From: Chitinophagaceae bacterium
Lineage (GTDB): Bacteria > Bacteroidota > Bacteroidia > Chitinophagales > Chitinophagaceae
DNA: 64,000 bases
Assembly: GCA_023229465.1 (NCBI GenBank)
Contig: JALNZE010000011.1
Coordinates: forward strand, 33,240-97,239
Direction of reading: 5' to 3'
Shown: one piece after another, positions 1 to 9,130 of the stretch
Position numbering within the stretch: position 1 is the first letter of the stretch
How the letters are laid out: each line of letters opens with the position of its first letter
Notes under the pieces: generated by a model
The model's database searches: none
Told to the model about the DNA's origin: nothing
Seen by the model: only the letters and a program-made list of their open reading frames with translations
Position numbers and translations under genes: made by a program

Positions 1-1046
1 TTAGCCAGGCCAACCTGGCCAAAGGGGATGCCTATTTTTATGGAGGAGATGTTGCTAAATGGAAAAAATTTGTTTATGGAATATTGGCAAGATCTTATAA
101 CCATTTAAGTAATAAGTCAACTTACAAATCTGACTCAGTTATTTATTATGCCAATTTATCTGTTAATAGTAATGCAGATAATGCCACATTGAAATACGCG
201 AATACCGGAAGTAACAGGAGTGCGAATTTTAATGGACCTTTTAGTAATAACGGTATTGGCTCTTTGCGCCAGAGTGAGTATTCCGTTAAACTTTTAACAG
301 GCGGTAACTCCGCTTTAACGGGCGTTCTTGATCCAAGAAGATTTTATTTCCTCAAAACCAACCCTAACGGCACTTTTGTGGGTGTGGTACCTAATAAAGG
401 TGTTGCAGCTATTGCCAACGTTAGCGACAGGCCCAATAATTTTTATGGAGCTACCAACCTGGCAACTGTGGCCCCGTCAAACGATAATGGTTGTACGTAT
501 ATTTTTAAAAACTACGCGGAATCGCCGGTATTAACGGCCAGTGAGGTACAGTTTATGAAAGCAGAAGCTGCTTTACGCAAAGGGGATAATGCAACGGCTC
601 TTGCCGCTTACACACAAGGGATCAGTTTGAATTTTGACATGCTGGGTACTTTGTACAGTGCCGGTATCGCTGCCGGTGATGTAATTACTCCTGCCAGTAA
701 AGCTGCTTATTTAGCCAATCCACTGGTGGTTCCTGCCACCCTTACCTTAACCCATATCATGCTGCAGAAATACATTTCTTTATGGGGGCATGGTATTCTG
801 GAAACCTGGGTTGATATGCGCAGATTTCATTACACAGACAAAGATCCGGTTACCACCAAGCAGGTATATGCTGATTTTACCATACCTACCGGTACTAACC
901 TATATGTAGAAAATGGCGGGTTACCTGTATACAGAGTGCGACCAAGATTTAATTCTGAGTATGTTTGGAATTTAAATGAACTGATAAGAATTGGCGCGGA
1001 TAAAACCAATTATCACACTAAAGAAGGCTGGTTCTCTTCTAAATAA
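1..1046 (+). CDS. SusD/RagB family outer-membrane nutrient-binding lipoprotein, C-terminal part
   Basis: The reading frame is open from the left edge of the window, so the N-terminus and lipobox lie outside it. SusD-like lipoproteins cap a TonB-dependent SusC channel on the cell surface and bind glycans or other nutrients. Diagnostic stretches are KWKKFVYGILARSYNHL near the start of the visible part, the TPR-like EVQFMKAEAALRKGD, and the family signature LQKYISLWGHGILETWVDMR followed by a late RVRPRFNSEY. The partner SusC should be just upstream. A DUF4397 lipoprotein gene follows after 20 bp and is probably cotranscribed. The substrate cannot be read from this part. Confidence 0.9.
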   Translation, partial: SQANLAKGDAYFYGGDVAKWKKFVYGILARSYNHLSNKSTYKSDSVIYYANLSVNSNADNATLKYANTGSNRSANFNGPFSNNGIGSLRQSEYSVKLLTGGNSALTGVLDPRRFYFLKTNPNGTFVGVVPNKGVAAIANVSDRPNNFYGATNLATVAPSNDNGCTYIFKNYAESPVLTASEVQFMKAEAALRKGDNATALAAYTQGISLNFDMLGTLYSAGIAAGDVITPASKAAYLANPLVVPATLTLTHIMLQKYISLWGHGILETWVDMRRFHYTDKDPVTTKQVYADFTIPTGTNLYVENGGLPVYRVRPRFNSEYVWNLNELIRIGADKTNYHTKEGWFSSK

Positions 1047-1066
1047 TCACACTCAAAACTTATAAG

Positions 1067-1849
1067 ATGAAAAAGATGCTATCCTATACCACATTACTCG
1101 CAGCAGGGTTGATGCTTTTAGCTGCCTGCAAAAAACAGTCGGATGTAAAGGCGGATTTTGTTACCACCGGTGATAATGCCTTCGTACGGCTTATTCATGT
1201 ATCTCCTTCTTTGCGGCAGGTATTCAATGCGCCGGATTCCATCAATATATTTATCAATAATGCCAAAGTGAATGGCCCGCTTATTACATATGCCGGTCTT
1301 TTCCCGGCTGCCGGTACTAACTATGGTTATTTTGCGGTACCAACCGGCTTGATAAACATAAAATTAACAGTGGCGGGAATAGTGAATACGGATTCGATTC
1401 CTTTAACATTGTTTACCAAGGTGTTTACCAAGGGTCAGTTTTACTCAATTATTCTAACAGATAATATTAAAGTTGCCAATGATTCTTCAAAGATGATACT
1501 GCAGGATATTTATACAAAACCCAATCCGGGTAATTATAGTATTCGTTTTGTGCATGCAGTGCTAAATGATACGGCGGACAAAAATATTGACGTGTATTCT
1601 GCCAGAAGGAATGCCAATATCTATAATAATATCAAACCCGGTCAGATTGTAAATTTTCAGACCTATCCTTACAATTCCCAGTTGAATGATACACTGTATG
1701 TGAGGAGGGCAGGCACTCTTCAAAACCTGGCTACCGTAAATGGCGCCTCATTCGGTAACCAGCGGGCCTATACGCTTATTTACAGAGGGAATGGCGACCT
1801 TACTTCCGGCGTCAAAGCAAGAGCGCTGGCCAGCTACCTTCATCAGTAA
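1067..1849 (+). CDS. DUF4397 domain-containing lipoprotein
   Basis: Predicted lipoprotein of 260 residues with signal peptide and lipobox LLAAC, lipidated Cys21. The sequence after residue 35 (FVRLIHVSPSLRQVFNAPDS, then a YFAVPTG turn) resembles DUF4397, a beta-sandwich domain often found in Bacteroidota surface lipoproteins encoded behind SusC/SusD pairs. It follows the susD-like gene at short distance, so it is probably a third surface component of the same uptake locus. Its exact role is unknown. A strong hairpin lies directly downstream and ends the operon. Confidence 0.8.
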   Translation: MKKMLSYTTLLAAGLMLLAACKKQSDVKADFVTTGDNAFVRLIHVSPSLRQVFNAPDSINIFINNAKVNGPLITYAGLFPAAGTNYGYFAVPTGLINIKLTVAGIVNTDSIPLTLFTKVFTKGQFYSIILTDNIKVANDSSKMILQDIYTKPNPGNYSIRFVHAVLNDTADKNIDVYSARRNANIYNNIKPGQIVNFQTYPYNSQLNDTLYVRRAGTLQNLATVNGASFGNQRAYTLIYRGNGDLTSGVKARALASYLHQ

Positions 1850-1868
1850 GTTTATCGACTTTTATACG

Positions 1869-1902
1869 AAAGAGGGGCCGTTTTATTAACGGTCCCTCTT
1901 TT
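1869..1902 (+). terminator. Rho-independent terminator after the SusD operon
   Basis: Two 14-base arms (AAAGAGGGGCCGTT and AACGGTCCCTCTTT) pair with a single G-T wobble around a TTATT loop, and a short T run closes the right arm. The flanking genes are convergent, so the hairpin may serve both strands; its right arm reaches the stop codon of the STAS-domain gene. Confidence 0.8.
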
Positions 1903-2299
1903 ATTCACGGGTACCGAATCCCATATCATCACCATCCAATAATTCACGCTCAATTTCTTCCATTTGTACAATATCCCAGGCTTCCGATTCGCTTGGGGTA
2001 ATATTCAATACTTCCAGTAATTCCAGTTTGTTGAGCGCCCCTTCTACAGGGGCCTGTAAGGAGCAGATTACAAATGATGCATGATTCTCATAGAATGCCT
2101 GTTGTATCGCTGTAAGGGTTTGAGCCGCTTTTTCCTCCATTTTTGATACCGATTGCAGGTTCAGAATCACATTTTTTACCTCTTTTTGCAGTTGTAAACT
2201 GCAGGTTTCAGCTATTTCCGCTGCTATAATGTCAGTAAGTTCCGGATTAAGAGGCGTTAACACCGTAAATTTTTCCTTGGTATCAATTTTGACTTCCAT
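1901..2299 (-). CDS. STAS-domain protein (anti-anti-sigma factor-like)
   Basis: Small acidic protein of 132 residues, compatible in length with a single STAS domain. Visible features are a hydrophobic strand VKNVILNLQSVSKMEE followed by a helix, as in SpoIIAA-type folds where the segment after ILDL carries the phosphorylatable Ser; here the segment is SVSKMEEKAAQ. An acidic tail (EEIERELLDGDD) extends past the domain. The gene is divergent from clpC, 93 bp away. No anti-sigma kinase or sigma factor is nearby, so its partner is unknown. The STAS assignment rests on overall pattern only. Confidence 0.6.
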   Translation of the reverse strand: MEVKIDTKEKFTVLTPLNPELTDIIAAEIAETCSLQLQKEVKNVILNLQSVSKMEEKAAQTLTAIQQAFYENHASFVICSLQAPVEGALNKLELLEVLNITPSESEAWDIVQMEEIERELLDGDDMGFGTRE

Positions 2300-2392
2300 A
2301 CAATAAGTTAATTACATTAACACTGTGTGCATAAGTGCATCACAACTTCGCTCAAAAATATTCGTTATAATTGTATAAATCCAAATTTCACC

Positions 2393-4939
2393 ATGGATAA
2401 TAATTTTTCAGCCCAGGTTAAAGAGATCATTTCCTTCAGCAGGGAAGAAGCGCTCAGGTTAGGCAATGACTTTATAGGTACCGAACATTTGTTGCTGGGC
2501 CTTATCCGCGATGGCGATAATACCGCTATTAAGGTATTGAAGCAATTGAATGTTGACCTCTATGAACTTCGTAAAGAAGTAGAACTTGCCGTAAAAGACA
2601 AAACAGGTAAAAATATTGCCAATATCAACAGCCTGCCCCTAACCAAACAGGCAGAAAAAGTGATACGCGTAACGGTACTGGAAGCCAAGGCGCTGAAAAG
2701 CCCTTTGGTTGAAACAGAACACCTGATGCTAAGCATTCTCAAAAACAAAGAAAATATTGCCACCCAGATATTGAACCAGTTTGATGTGGATTATGACCTG
2801 TTCCGCAATGAACTGGGTATGGTAGGCACCGGCGCCCCACCGACGCCCCGCAGTGAATTTAGTGATGAAGAAAATGATGAATTTGAAGAAGAAAAGCGTG
2901 GAGCGGGCTATCAGCAGCAACGAGCAGGCAAACAGGCAGGCGCCGCGAAAAGTAAAACACCGGTACTGGATAATTTTGGGCGTGATATTACTAAATTGGC
3001 AGAGTCGGGTACACTGGATCCTATTATTGGCCGTGAAGAAGAGATTGAACGCGTAAGTCAAATATTAAGTCGCCGTAAAAAGAACAACCCTATATTAATT
3101 GGCGAGCCGGGTGTAGGTAAAACCGCCATAGTAGAAGGATTGGCATTGCGTATTGTACAAAGAAAAGTTAGCCGTGTTCTATTTGATAAAAGGGTGATCT
3201 CACTTGATCTGGCGGCGCTGGTTGCCGGTACCAAGTACCGTGGCCAGTTTGAAGAAAGAATGAAAGCAATCATGAATGAACTGGAAAAGAACAGGGATGT
3301 GATCCTGTTCATTGATGAAATACATACCATTGTTGGCGCCGGTGGTGCCAGTGGTTCATTGGATGCATCGAATATATTTAAACCGGCATTGGCCAGGGGA
3401 GAACTGCAATGTATTGGTGCATCTACCCTGGATGAATACAGAATGTATATTGAAAAAGACGGCGCACTGGATCGTCGTTTCCAGAAAGTCTTGATTGAGC
3501 CGCCAAGTGTAGAGGAAACCATACTTATCCTGACTAATATCAAATCAAAATACGAAGACTTTCATAACGTAACCTATTCAGATGACGCGATTGATGCCTG
3601 TGTAAAACTGAGCGACCGGTATATGACCGACAGGTTACTGCCGGATAAGGCCATTGATGTTTTGGATGAAGTAGGGGCCAGGGTACACTTGAAAAACATT
3701 AATGTTCCGCAGGATATTATTGAACTGGAGAAGAAAATTGAAGACGTTAAGAACGAAAAGAATAAAGTGGTCAAGAGCCAGCGTTTTGAAGAAGCCGCTT
3801 CTTTACGTGATACAGAAAAACGCTTAGGTGAAGAGTTGGAGAAAGCAAAAGGCCAGTGGGAAGAAGAAAGCAAAAACAAACGTTATCCCATTACCGAGGA
3901 AAATATAGCGGAAGTGGTGAGTATGATGACGGGTATACCCGTAAAACGTATGGTGCAGGCTGAAACAGACAAATTGCGCCGCATGAGTGAGGAAATGAAA
4001 GATATGGTGATCGGGCAGGATGAGGCCATAGGAAAGGTGGTAAAAGCCATACAGCGTAACCGTGTTGGATTGAAGGATCCAAGAAAGCCGATTGGTTCCT
4101 TTATTTTCTTAGGTCCAACGGGTGTTGGTAAAACGGAAATGGCAAGGGCATTATCGAAATACATGTTCGACTCTGAAGATTCGCTGATACGAATTGATAT
4201 GAGTGAGTACATGGAAAAATTTTCAGTAAGCCGTTTGATTGGCGCGCCTCCCGGTTATGTGGGTTATGAAGAAGGCGGACAATTGACGGAAAAAGTACGC
4301 CGTAAACCTTATTGTGTGATTTTACTGGATGAGATTGAAAAGGCCCATCCGGATATCTATAATATTCTCCTGCAGGTTTTAGATAACGGACAATTAACAG
4401 ATGGCCTGGGCAGGAAAGTTGATTTCAAGAATACGATGATCATTATGACTTCTAATATTGGCGTGCGCCAGTTGAAAGAGTTTGGTGATGGAGTAGGATT
4501 TGCTACAGCTACCAGGATGCAGAATGCGGAAGAGAACAACAAGGCGGTGATTGAAAAGGCATTGAAACGCACCTTCTCTCCGGAATTTCTGAATCGTATT
4601 GATGATGTCGTGGTATTTAATGCTTTGAATAAAGAGAATATCTTCAACATTATTGATATCCTGATGAAGGGGGTAGCTAAGCGTTTGCAAAATTTAGGGT
4701 TTTCGTTAGAGCTTACCGCGGAGGCAAAAGAATTTATTGGAGACAAAGGATATGATATTCAGTATGGGGCAAGGCCATTGCACAGGGCCATACAAAAATA
4801 TCTCGAAGATCCTTTGGCCGAAGAGATACTGAACATGACCATCAAAGAAGGAGATACGCTGATCGCGGATCTGGATAAAGAATCGGGGAAGTTGACATTC
4901 AGTTTCCGGAAAAAGGTAGAAGAAGGAGCCAATGTATAA
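2393..4939 (+). CDS. clpC: ATP-dependent Clp protease ATP-binding subunit ClpC
   Basis: AAA+ unfoldase of about 848 residues that feeds substrates to ClpP. Order: double ClpN domain (about 1-145), an acidic then Gln/Ala-rich linker, first AAA module with Walker A GEPGVGKT at about 237, a short coiled M-domain with a UVR-like motif (RFEEAASLRD, about 464), then the second AAA module with Walker A GPTGVGKT at about 574 and a C-terminal D2-small domain. A VGF loop (DGVGFAT) fits the ClpP-docking tripeptide. The frame is open 22 codons further upstream, but MDNNFSAQVKEI is the family start. ClpS, a possible adaptor, is encoded near 58.3 kb. Confidence 0.95.
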   Translation: MDNNFSAQVKEIISFSREEALRLGNDFIGTEHLLLGLIRDGDNTAIKVLKQLNVDLYELRKEVELAVKDKTGKNIANINSLPLTKQAEKVIRVTVLEAKALKSPLVETEHLMLSILKNKENIATQILNQFDVDYDLFRNELGMVGTGAPPTPRSEFSDEENDEFEEEKRGAGYQQQRAGKQAGAAKSKTPVLDNFGRDITKLAESGTLDPIIGREEEIERVSQILSRRKKNNPILIGEPGVGKTAIVEGLALRIVQRKVSRVLFDKRVISLDLAALVAGTKYRGQFEERMKAIMNELEKNRDVILFIDEIHTIVGAGGASGSLDASNIFKPALARGELQCIGASTLDEYRMYIEKDGALDRRFQKVLIEPPSVEETILILTNIKSKYEDFHNVTYSDDAIDACVKLSDRYMTDRLLPDKAIDVLDEVGARVHLKNINVPQDIIELEKKIEDVKNEKNKVVKSQRFEEAASLRDTEKRLGEELEKAKGQWEEESKNKRYPITEENIAEVVSMMTGIPVKRMVQAETDKLRRMSEEMKDMVIGQDEAIGKVVKAIQRNRVGLKDPRKPIGSFIFLGPTGVGKTEMARALSKYMFDSEDSLIRIDMSEYMEKFSVSRLIGAPPGYVGYEEGGQLTEKVRRKPYCVILLDEIEKAHPDIYNILLQVLDNGQLTDGLGRKVDFKNTMIIMTSNIGVRQLKEFGDGVGFATATRMQNAEENNKAVIEKALKRTFSPEFLNRIDDVVVFNALNKENIFNIIDILMKGVAKRLQNLGFSLELTAEAKEFIGDKGYDIQYGARPLHRAIQKYLEDPLAEEILNMTIKEGDTLIADLDKESGKLTFSFRKKVEEGANV

Positions 4940-4958
4940 AGTAAATACAGTTTAAATA

Positions 4959-4984
4959 AAAAGCCCTGCGATTGCGGGGCTTTT
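4959..4984 (+). terminator. Rho-independent terminator after clpC
   Basis: Stem AAAAGCCCTGC / GCGGGGCTTTT with one wobble pair and a GATT loop, ending in TTTT, directly behind the clpC stop codon and ahead of the convergent ubiX gene. Confidence 0.85.
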
Positions 4985-5004
4985 GAATATTCCGTGCTCC
5001 CTAT

Positions 5005-5577
5005 TCAATATTCTTTATTTCCTCCCCAACGAAAGGTAGTAACATCAATCCCTGCAAGGTCTAATACACGATCAACCACCGTTGCAGCAAGTTCTTCAAT
5101 AGTCTTTGGGTTACTGTAGAATGAGGGTGTGGCGGGGCAAATAATACCGCCTGCCAGGGTTACCGTTTCCATATTTTTTATGTGAATGAGATTGTATGGG
5201 GTATCTCTCACCATTACAATTAATTTTCGCCTTTCTTTTAATACCACATCCGCGGCACGGGTAACCAGGTCGTTGCTAACGCCACTGGCAATCCTGCCAA
5301 GTGTACCCATACTGCAGGGGGCAACGATTAGTATATTGTATTTTGCCGAACCGGAAGCAAAAGGCGCGGAGAAATCATATTTGTCAAAATAGGGGAAAGG
5401 GTAGTCTTTGTAGGCCTCATTACCCAGTTCTGCTTTCCATATTTCTTTGGCATTCGAACTCATCACTATTCCCAGTTCATCATATTGATCCTTTAGCAAA
5501 ACCAGCTTATCCAGCAATACTTTTGCATAGACAGATCCACTGGCCCCGGTTATTGCAACGGCAATTTTATTGCTCAT
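5005..5577 (-). CDS. ubiX: UbiX family flavin prenyltransferase
   Basis: Makes prenylated FMN, the cofactor of UbiD-type decarboxylases, from FMN and dimethylallyl (pyro)phosphate. The 190-residue protein starts with the FMN-binding motif IAVAITGASGS, has the conserved APCSMGTLGRIASG loop and the phosphate-binding VMVRDTP segment (RETP in most homologues, here RDTP). An in-frame extension of 12 codons is possible, but MSNKIAVAITG is the expected beginning. No ubiD gene is adjacent, so the cofactor presumably serves an enzyme encoded elsewhere. Confidence 0.9.
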   Translation of the reverse strand: MSNKIAVAITGASGSVYAKVLLDKLVLLKDQYDELGIVMSSNAKEIWKAELGNEAYKDYPFPYFDKYDFSAPFASGSAKYNILIVAPCSMGTLGRIASGVSNDLVTRAADVVLKERRKLIVMVRDTPYNLIHIKNMETVTLAGGIICPATPSFYSNPKTIEELAATVVDRVLDLAGIDVTTFRWGGNKEY

Positions 5578-5629
5578 ACAGGCTGTTTGATGGAATAACA
5601 AAGGTAAGTTCAAAAAGTTATCGCAGCAC

Positions 5630-7288
5630 TCAGATATCCTTGTACATTATCTCATAGTATTCATGTGCCATCCGGTTACTGTCGAACTGGAAGCGAACAT
5701 CTCTCATGCCATTCTTCTGTATCTGTCTCCAGGTATCAAAGTTATCATAGTAAATAGGCAGGATCTGCTGTTCCAGGATTTCATATAGTTTGTTCAGGTC
5801 ATATTCATCCTGTTCATGAACGGTCATGTTTTCATAATCCGCTTTCGGTACCACGAAGCCATTGTTTCCATGGTTAACAAATTCCGGTATCCATCCATCA
5901 TCGGTAGAAAAGTTTACGGCGCCATTCATGGCCGCTGTCATACCGCTGGTTCCGGATGCTTCCCTTGGTACGCGGGGATTATTCAACCAGATATCCGATG
6001 CCTGTTTTAAACGTTTACTGAGGGCCAGTTCATACCCAATCAGCACAGCTACATTTTTATAATTTTTGCTCAGGTGAACCAGGTTATTAAACTGTGAAAT
6101 GGCCGGATAATCAGCGGGATATGGTTTGCCTGCCCAGATAATCTGCACCGGGTAACGGGTACTGCTGAGCAACTTTTCAAAACGCTCCATATCATAGGAC
6201 AGCATATCCGCTCGCTTGTATCCTGCAAACCTTCTGGCCCATACAATTGTTAGTACATTCGGATCAAATATTTTTCCTGTTTGGTCGGCAACAATTTCGA
6301 ATGCCCTTTTCTTCAGGTATTTTTTTCTGTCGTCAAATGCATGGTCATTATTTTCTTCCATGGCATGGTGCATCTGTTTATCAGACCAGTAGCGCCAGTT
6401 CTGCGCGTTGGTGATAGAAGTTATCGGGCAGATACCTTCGTATTTTTTCCACATCTCCCTGCTCACCACCCCATGTAGGGCGGAAACACCATTGGCTTTC
6501 CTGGCAAAATGAAGAGCGGCTAATGAGTGGCTGAACTGATCACCAGTAACACCGGTAATTTTGCGAACCTCATCGATACTGAGGCCACAGAAATAACTCA
6601 TTTTATGACAAAGATACATATCATGTTTTTCGTTACCTGCTTCTTCCGGCGTATGCGTTGTAAATACGAGATGCTCCTTAACTTTTTCAAGGCTCTTGAA
6701 TTTATTTAAGAGATAGAAAGCAGCGGATATACCATGTGCCTCATTAAGGTGGTATACAGCAGGATTAAATCCTAGTTCATCAATTAATTTAGCGCCACCT
6801 ACGCCCAATAAAATAAACTGCGCCACTTTGGTAGCCACATTGGCATCGTATAAACGATGTGTGATGGTTTGAGAAACATAATCGTTTTCAGGTAAATCGG
6901 TGCTTAACAAAAACAGCGGGGCGCTGTTAAACGTTTCCGGGTTCAGGTAATAGGCTTTTACCCAAACCGGGTGTTCATGAATCAGTATCTGAAATTTTAT
7001 ATTGGTGTCTTCCAGGAAACTAAAATTTTTTTCCATGAAAGTAACCTGCAGTGTTTGATCCTGGTTACGGGCCTGGTCGTAATAACCATGTTTCCATAAA
7101 ATACCAATACCTACCATATTCTGGCGTAATTCATATGCGCTTCGTAAATGAGAACCTGCCAGGAAACCTAAGCCACCACTATATATTTTTAAAGGTTGGT
7201 GAATGGCAAATTCCATTGAGAAGTAAGCGGCTTTTTTAGCATAGAGCTCATTGATCTGGTAAGGTACCTGGTAGTTACGAAAAGTCAT
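5630..7288 (-). CDS. Alpha-glucan (glycogen) phosphorylase family protein, short form
   Basis: Member of the short GT35-like phosphorylase group, 552 residues against about 800 for classical glycogen phosphorylase. The N-terminal part has AYFSMEFAIHQPLKIYSGGLG and HLNEAHGISAAF, the C-terminal part has VWARRFAGYKRADM and EASGTSGMTAAMNGA. In classical phosphorylases and in short homologues that I recall, the residue after GTSGM or GTGNM is the lysine that holds pyridoxal phosphate; here it is Thr451 (codon ACA read directly). The enzyme may therefore be inactive, or work without PLP. A role in glycogen or maltodextrin turnover, together with malQ at 26-29 kb, is inferred only. Confidence 0.85.
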   Translation of the reverse strand: MTFRNYQVPYQINELYAKKAAYFSMEFAIHQPLKIYSGGLGFLAGSHLRSAYELRQNMVGIGILWKHGYYDQARNQDQTLQVTFMEKNFSFLEDTNIKFQILIHEHPVWVKAYYLNPETFNSAPLFLLSTDLPENDYVSQTITHRLYDANVATKVAQFILLGVGGAKLIDELGFNPAVYHLNEAHGISAAFYLLNKFKSLEKVKEHLVFTTHTPEEAGNEKHDMYLCHKMSYFCGLSIDEVRKITGVTGDQFSHSLAALHFARKANGVSALHGVVSREMWKKYEGICPITSITNAQNWRYWSDKQMHHAMEENNDHAFDDRKKYLKKRAFEIVADQTGKIFDPNVLTIVWARRFAGYKRADMLSYDMERFEKLLSSTRYPVQIIWAGKPYPADYPAISQFNNLVHLSKNYKNVAVLIGYELALSKRLKQASDIWLNNPRVPREASGTSGMTAAMNGAVNFSTDDGWIPEFVNHGNNGFVVPKADYENMTVHEQDEYDLNKLYEILEQQILPIYYDNFDTWRQIQKNGMRDVRFQFDSNRMAHEYYEIMYKDI

Positions 7289-7409
7289 TGTGTACTTGTT
7301 TGGTTAAAAATTGCGGCTGCAAGATAGGGGTATTTCAACAAAATGTATTTTATACACAGTTAGATATACTAATCCATTTTCCACAAAAAACAGTGGCCGG
7401 AAGGCAGGT

Positions 7410-8360
7410 TTATTTTGCTTTTTTTGGTATGCGGGGTTCTTTCTTTTTGATAAAGCTATCATCGAAGAAACATTTAATGCCCCTGTGATTTCCACAACTG
7501 CCCTGTTCTTTAAAGCTTACTTCCCTCGCTTCAAACCTGAAATCAATCACGCAGGGATCACCGTTGGCTTTGTATTGCGCCTTACCGGAACTATTAATGG
7601 TCAATTCTCCTTTTAGCTCCCCCTTACAACTGCCCCCATTCTTTTCAAAGTGAATGAAAAATAAATAGGTATTCGCTTTTTTTGTATCACGGATAGACAG
7701 ATAATTTTTTTTATCCTGTACATAATCCCCGCTATATTTATTTTTCTTCGGTAATGTGTCAATGGGGTTGATAATACCTGTTTTCTTTGGGTCCTCATTC
7801 GAATCATTAATCACCACTATGAATAGGCCGGCACTGTTGTAAACCCATCCTGTTCTTGAAAATTGCAATGTATTTTCTTTGCCGAATTTTTCCTGGCTGA
7901 TAAGAAAAGTAGGTTCTCTGTTGATTGATACAAAATGTACATAGCCGTCTTCATTATCTGTGCGTAAGAGTTCTTTAGATGCCAGGTAGTTATTTTTTTT
8001 ATCTGTTACAAAAACCCCAAGCCTGCTATTTTTTTTAGGTACCGAAAAACGCAGCAAATAGTAATTTTCTTTTTCTTTTTCAATTTTTCCTACCGGGTGA
8101 ATAATCAGTTTGCGTGTTTTACCAACAATCGTTGTTAGAGAACTGTCTGGAAAGAATTGCAGTAAGGCTTTCGTTCCTATCAAAATGGTATCTCCTGATT
8201 TGCTCAGGTTAGTATCGGCCACAATAAAGGGTGGAGTGATAGTAGGGAAGACAGCCACAAAATCATTGATTTTTATCGGGACCTCTCCGGAGAGATCTAA
8301 TTTTTGCTCTTTGCAGCCAAGTATCATAAGCAGCAACAGTACCGGCAAACATCTTTTCAT
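7410..8360 (-). CDS. Hypothetical lipoprotein
   Basis: Protein of 316 residues with an N-terminal signal and lipobox LILGC (Cys16). The rest looks extracytoplasmic: beta-rich, polar, with Cys pairs in the last third (GGSCKGEL, GDPCVIDF, QGSCGNHRGIKC) that could form disulphides, and a basic tail. I do not recognise a family. It stands alone between the phosphorylase gene in the same direction and the divergent DtxR-type regulator gene, with no evident operon partner. Confidence 0.7.
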   Translation of the reverse strand: MKRCLPVLLLLMILGCKEQKLDLSGEVPIKINDFVAVFPTITPPFIVADTNLSKSGDTILIGTKALLQFFPDSSLTTIVGKTRKLIIHPVGKIEKEKENYYLLRFSVPKKNSRLGVFVTDKKNNYLASKELLRTDNEDGYVHFVSINREPTFLISQEKFGKENTLQFSRTGWVYNSAGLFIVVINDSNEDPKKTGIINPIDTLPKKNKYSGDYVQDKKNYLSIRDTKKANTYLFFIHFEKNGGSCKGELKGELTINSSGKAQYKANGDPCVIDFRFEAREVSFKEQGSCGNHRGIKCFFDDSFIKKKEPRIPKKAK

Positions 8361-8433
8361 ACCCCAATATTTGCATAAAAATAGGCCTTTCGGGGCAAGT
8401 AGCGGATTGAATATAGTTTAATTGGATAATTAA

Positions 8434-8451
8434 TTTTAGATTTGTCTAAAA
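8434..8451 (+). promoter_or_regulatory. DtxR/MntR-type operator overlapping a -7 promoter element
   Basis: Perfect inverted repeat TTTTAGA-tttg-TCTAAAA, 16 bases upstream of the regulator gene. Its centre contains TAGATTTG, an exact match to the Bacteroidota -7 consensus TAnnTTTG (8437-8444). Size, symmetry and the TTAGA/TCTAA core resemble DtxR/MntR boxes. A metal-loaded repressor bound here would block the promoter of its own gene and of the transporter gene behind it. Binding is inferred. Confidence 0.7.
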
Positions 8452-8467
8452 ATAATTTTTAGCGCTT

Positions 8468-9127
8468 ATGAGTTTCACAATCACGGAAGAAAATTATATC
8501 AAAGCTATTTTCCATTTACAGCAGGAGGATGGGAATGTATCTACGAATGCACTTGCCGCAGAATTACATACCAAGGCTGCTTCCGTTACAGACATGCTCA
8601 AAAAATTAAAACTAAAGAAGTTGCTGAGTTATGAAAAGTACCAGGGTGCCCGTTTGAGTATCGAGGGCAAGAAACTGGCCCTGGCTATTGTTCGCAAGCA
8701 CCGTTTATGGGAGTACTTCCTGGTAGATACCCTTCAGTTTGGTTGGGATGAAGTGCATGAAGTAGCCGAGGAACTGGAGCATATCAGCAGTAAAAAGCTG
8801 GTAGAAAAACTCGACGCTTTTCTTGGTTTCCCCAGGTTTGATCCACATGGGGATCCTATCCCTGACAGCCATGGTAAAATGGCGATACAACAACAAGTCA
8901 ACCTCATTGATCTGCCACTCAATAAACCGGCGGAAGTTTGTGGGGTAGGCAGTCAATCCACCCAACTACTCGAACTGCTGAAGCATAAACATATTGGTAT
9001 CGGAACCCGGCTTGAAGTAAAGAAAACCTTCAGTTTCGATCATTCCATCGAGATCAAAATCAGGAACCAGAATTCTTTCACCATAAGTCAGCAACTTGCC
9101 CAGGCTTTGTTTGTTAAACCAGTATAA
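8468..9127 (+). CDS. DtxR/MntR family metal-dependent transcriptional regulator
   Basis: Iron- or manganese-responsive repressor of 219 residues. Order: winged helix-turn-helix (about 1-65, LAAELHTKAASVTDMLKKLK), metal-binding dimerisation domain (about 66-140, with HRLWEYFL and HEVAEELEHISSKKLVEKLD), and a C-terminal SH3/FeoA-like domain (about 150-219). Glu and His of the HEVAEELEH helix fit the metal site of the family. It begins just after a matching operator and is followed after 3 bp by an Nramp transporter gene, a typical self-regulated metal uptake operon. The Nramp partner suggests Mn(II) more than Fe(II), but this is not settled. Confidence 0.92.
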   Translation: MSFTITEENYIKAIFHLQQEDGNVSTNALAAELHTKAASVTDMLKKLKLKKLLSYEKYQGARLSIEGKKLALAIVRKHRLWEYFLVDTLQFGWDEVHEVAEELEHISSKKLVEKLDAFLGFPRFDPHGDPIPDSHGKMAIQQQVNLIDLPLNKPAEVCGVGSQSTQLLELLKHKHIGIGTRLEVKKTFSFDHSIEIKIRNQNSFTISQQLAQALFVKPV

Positions 9128-9130
9128 TCC

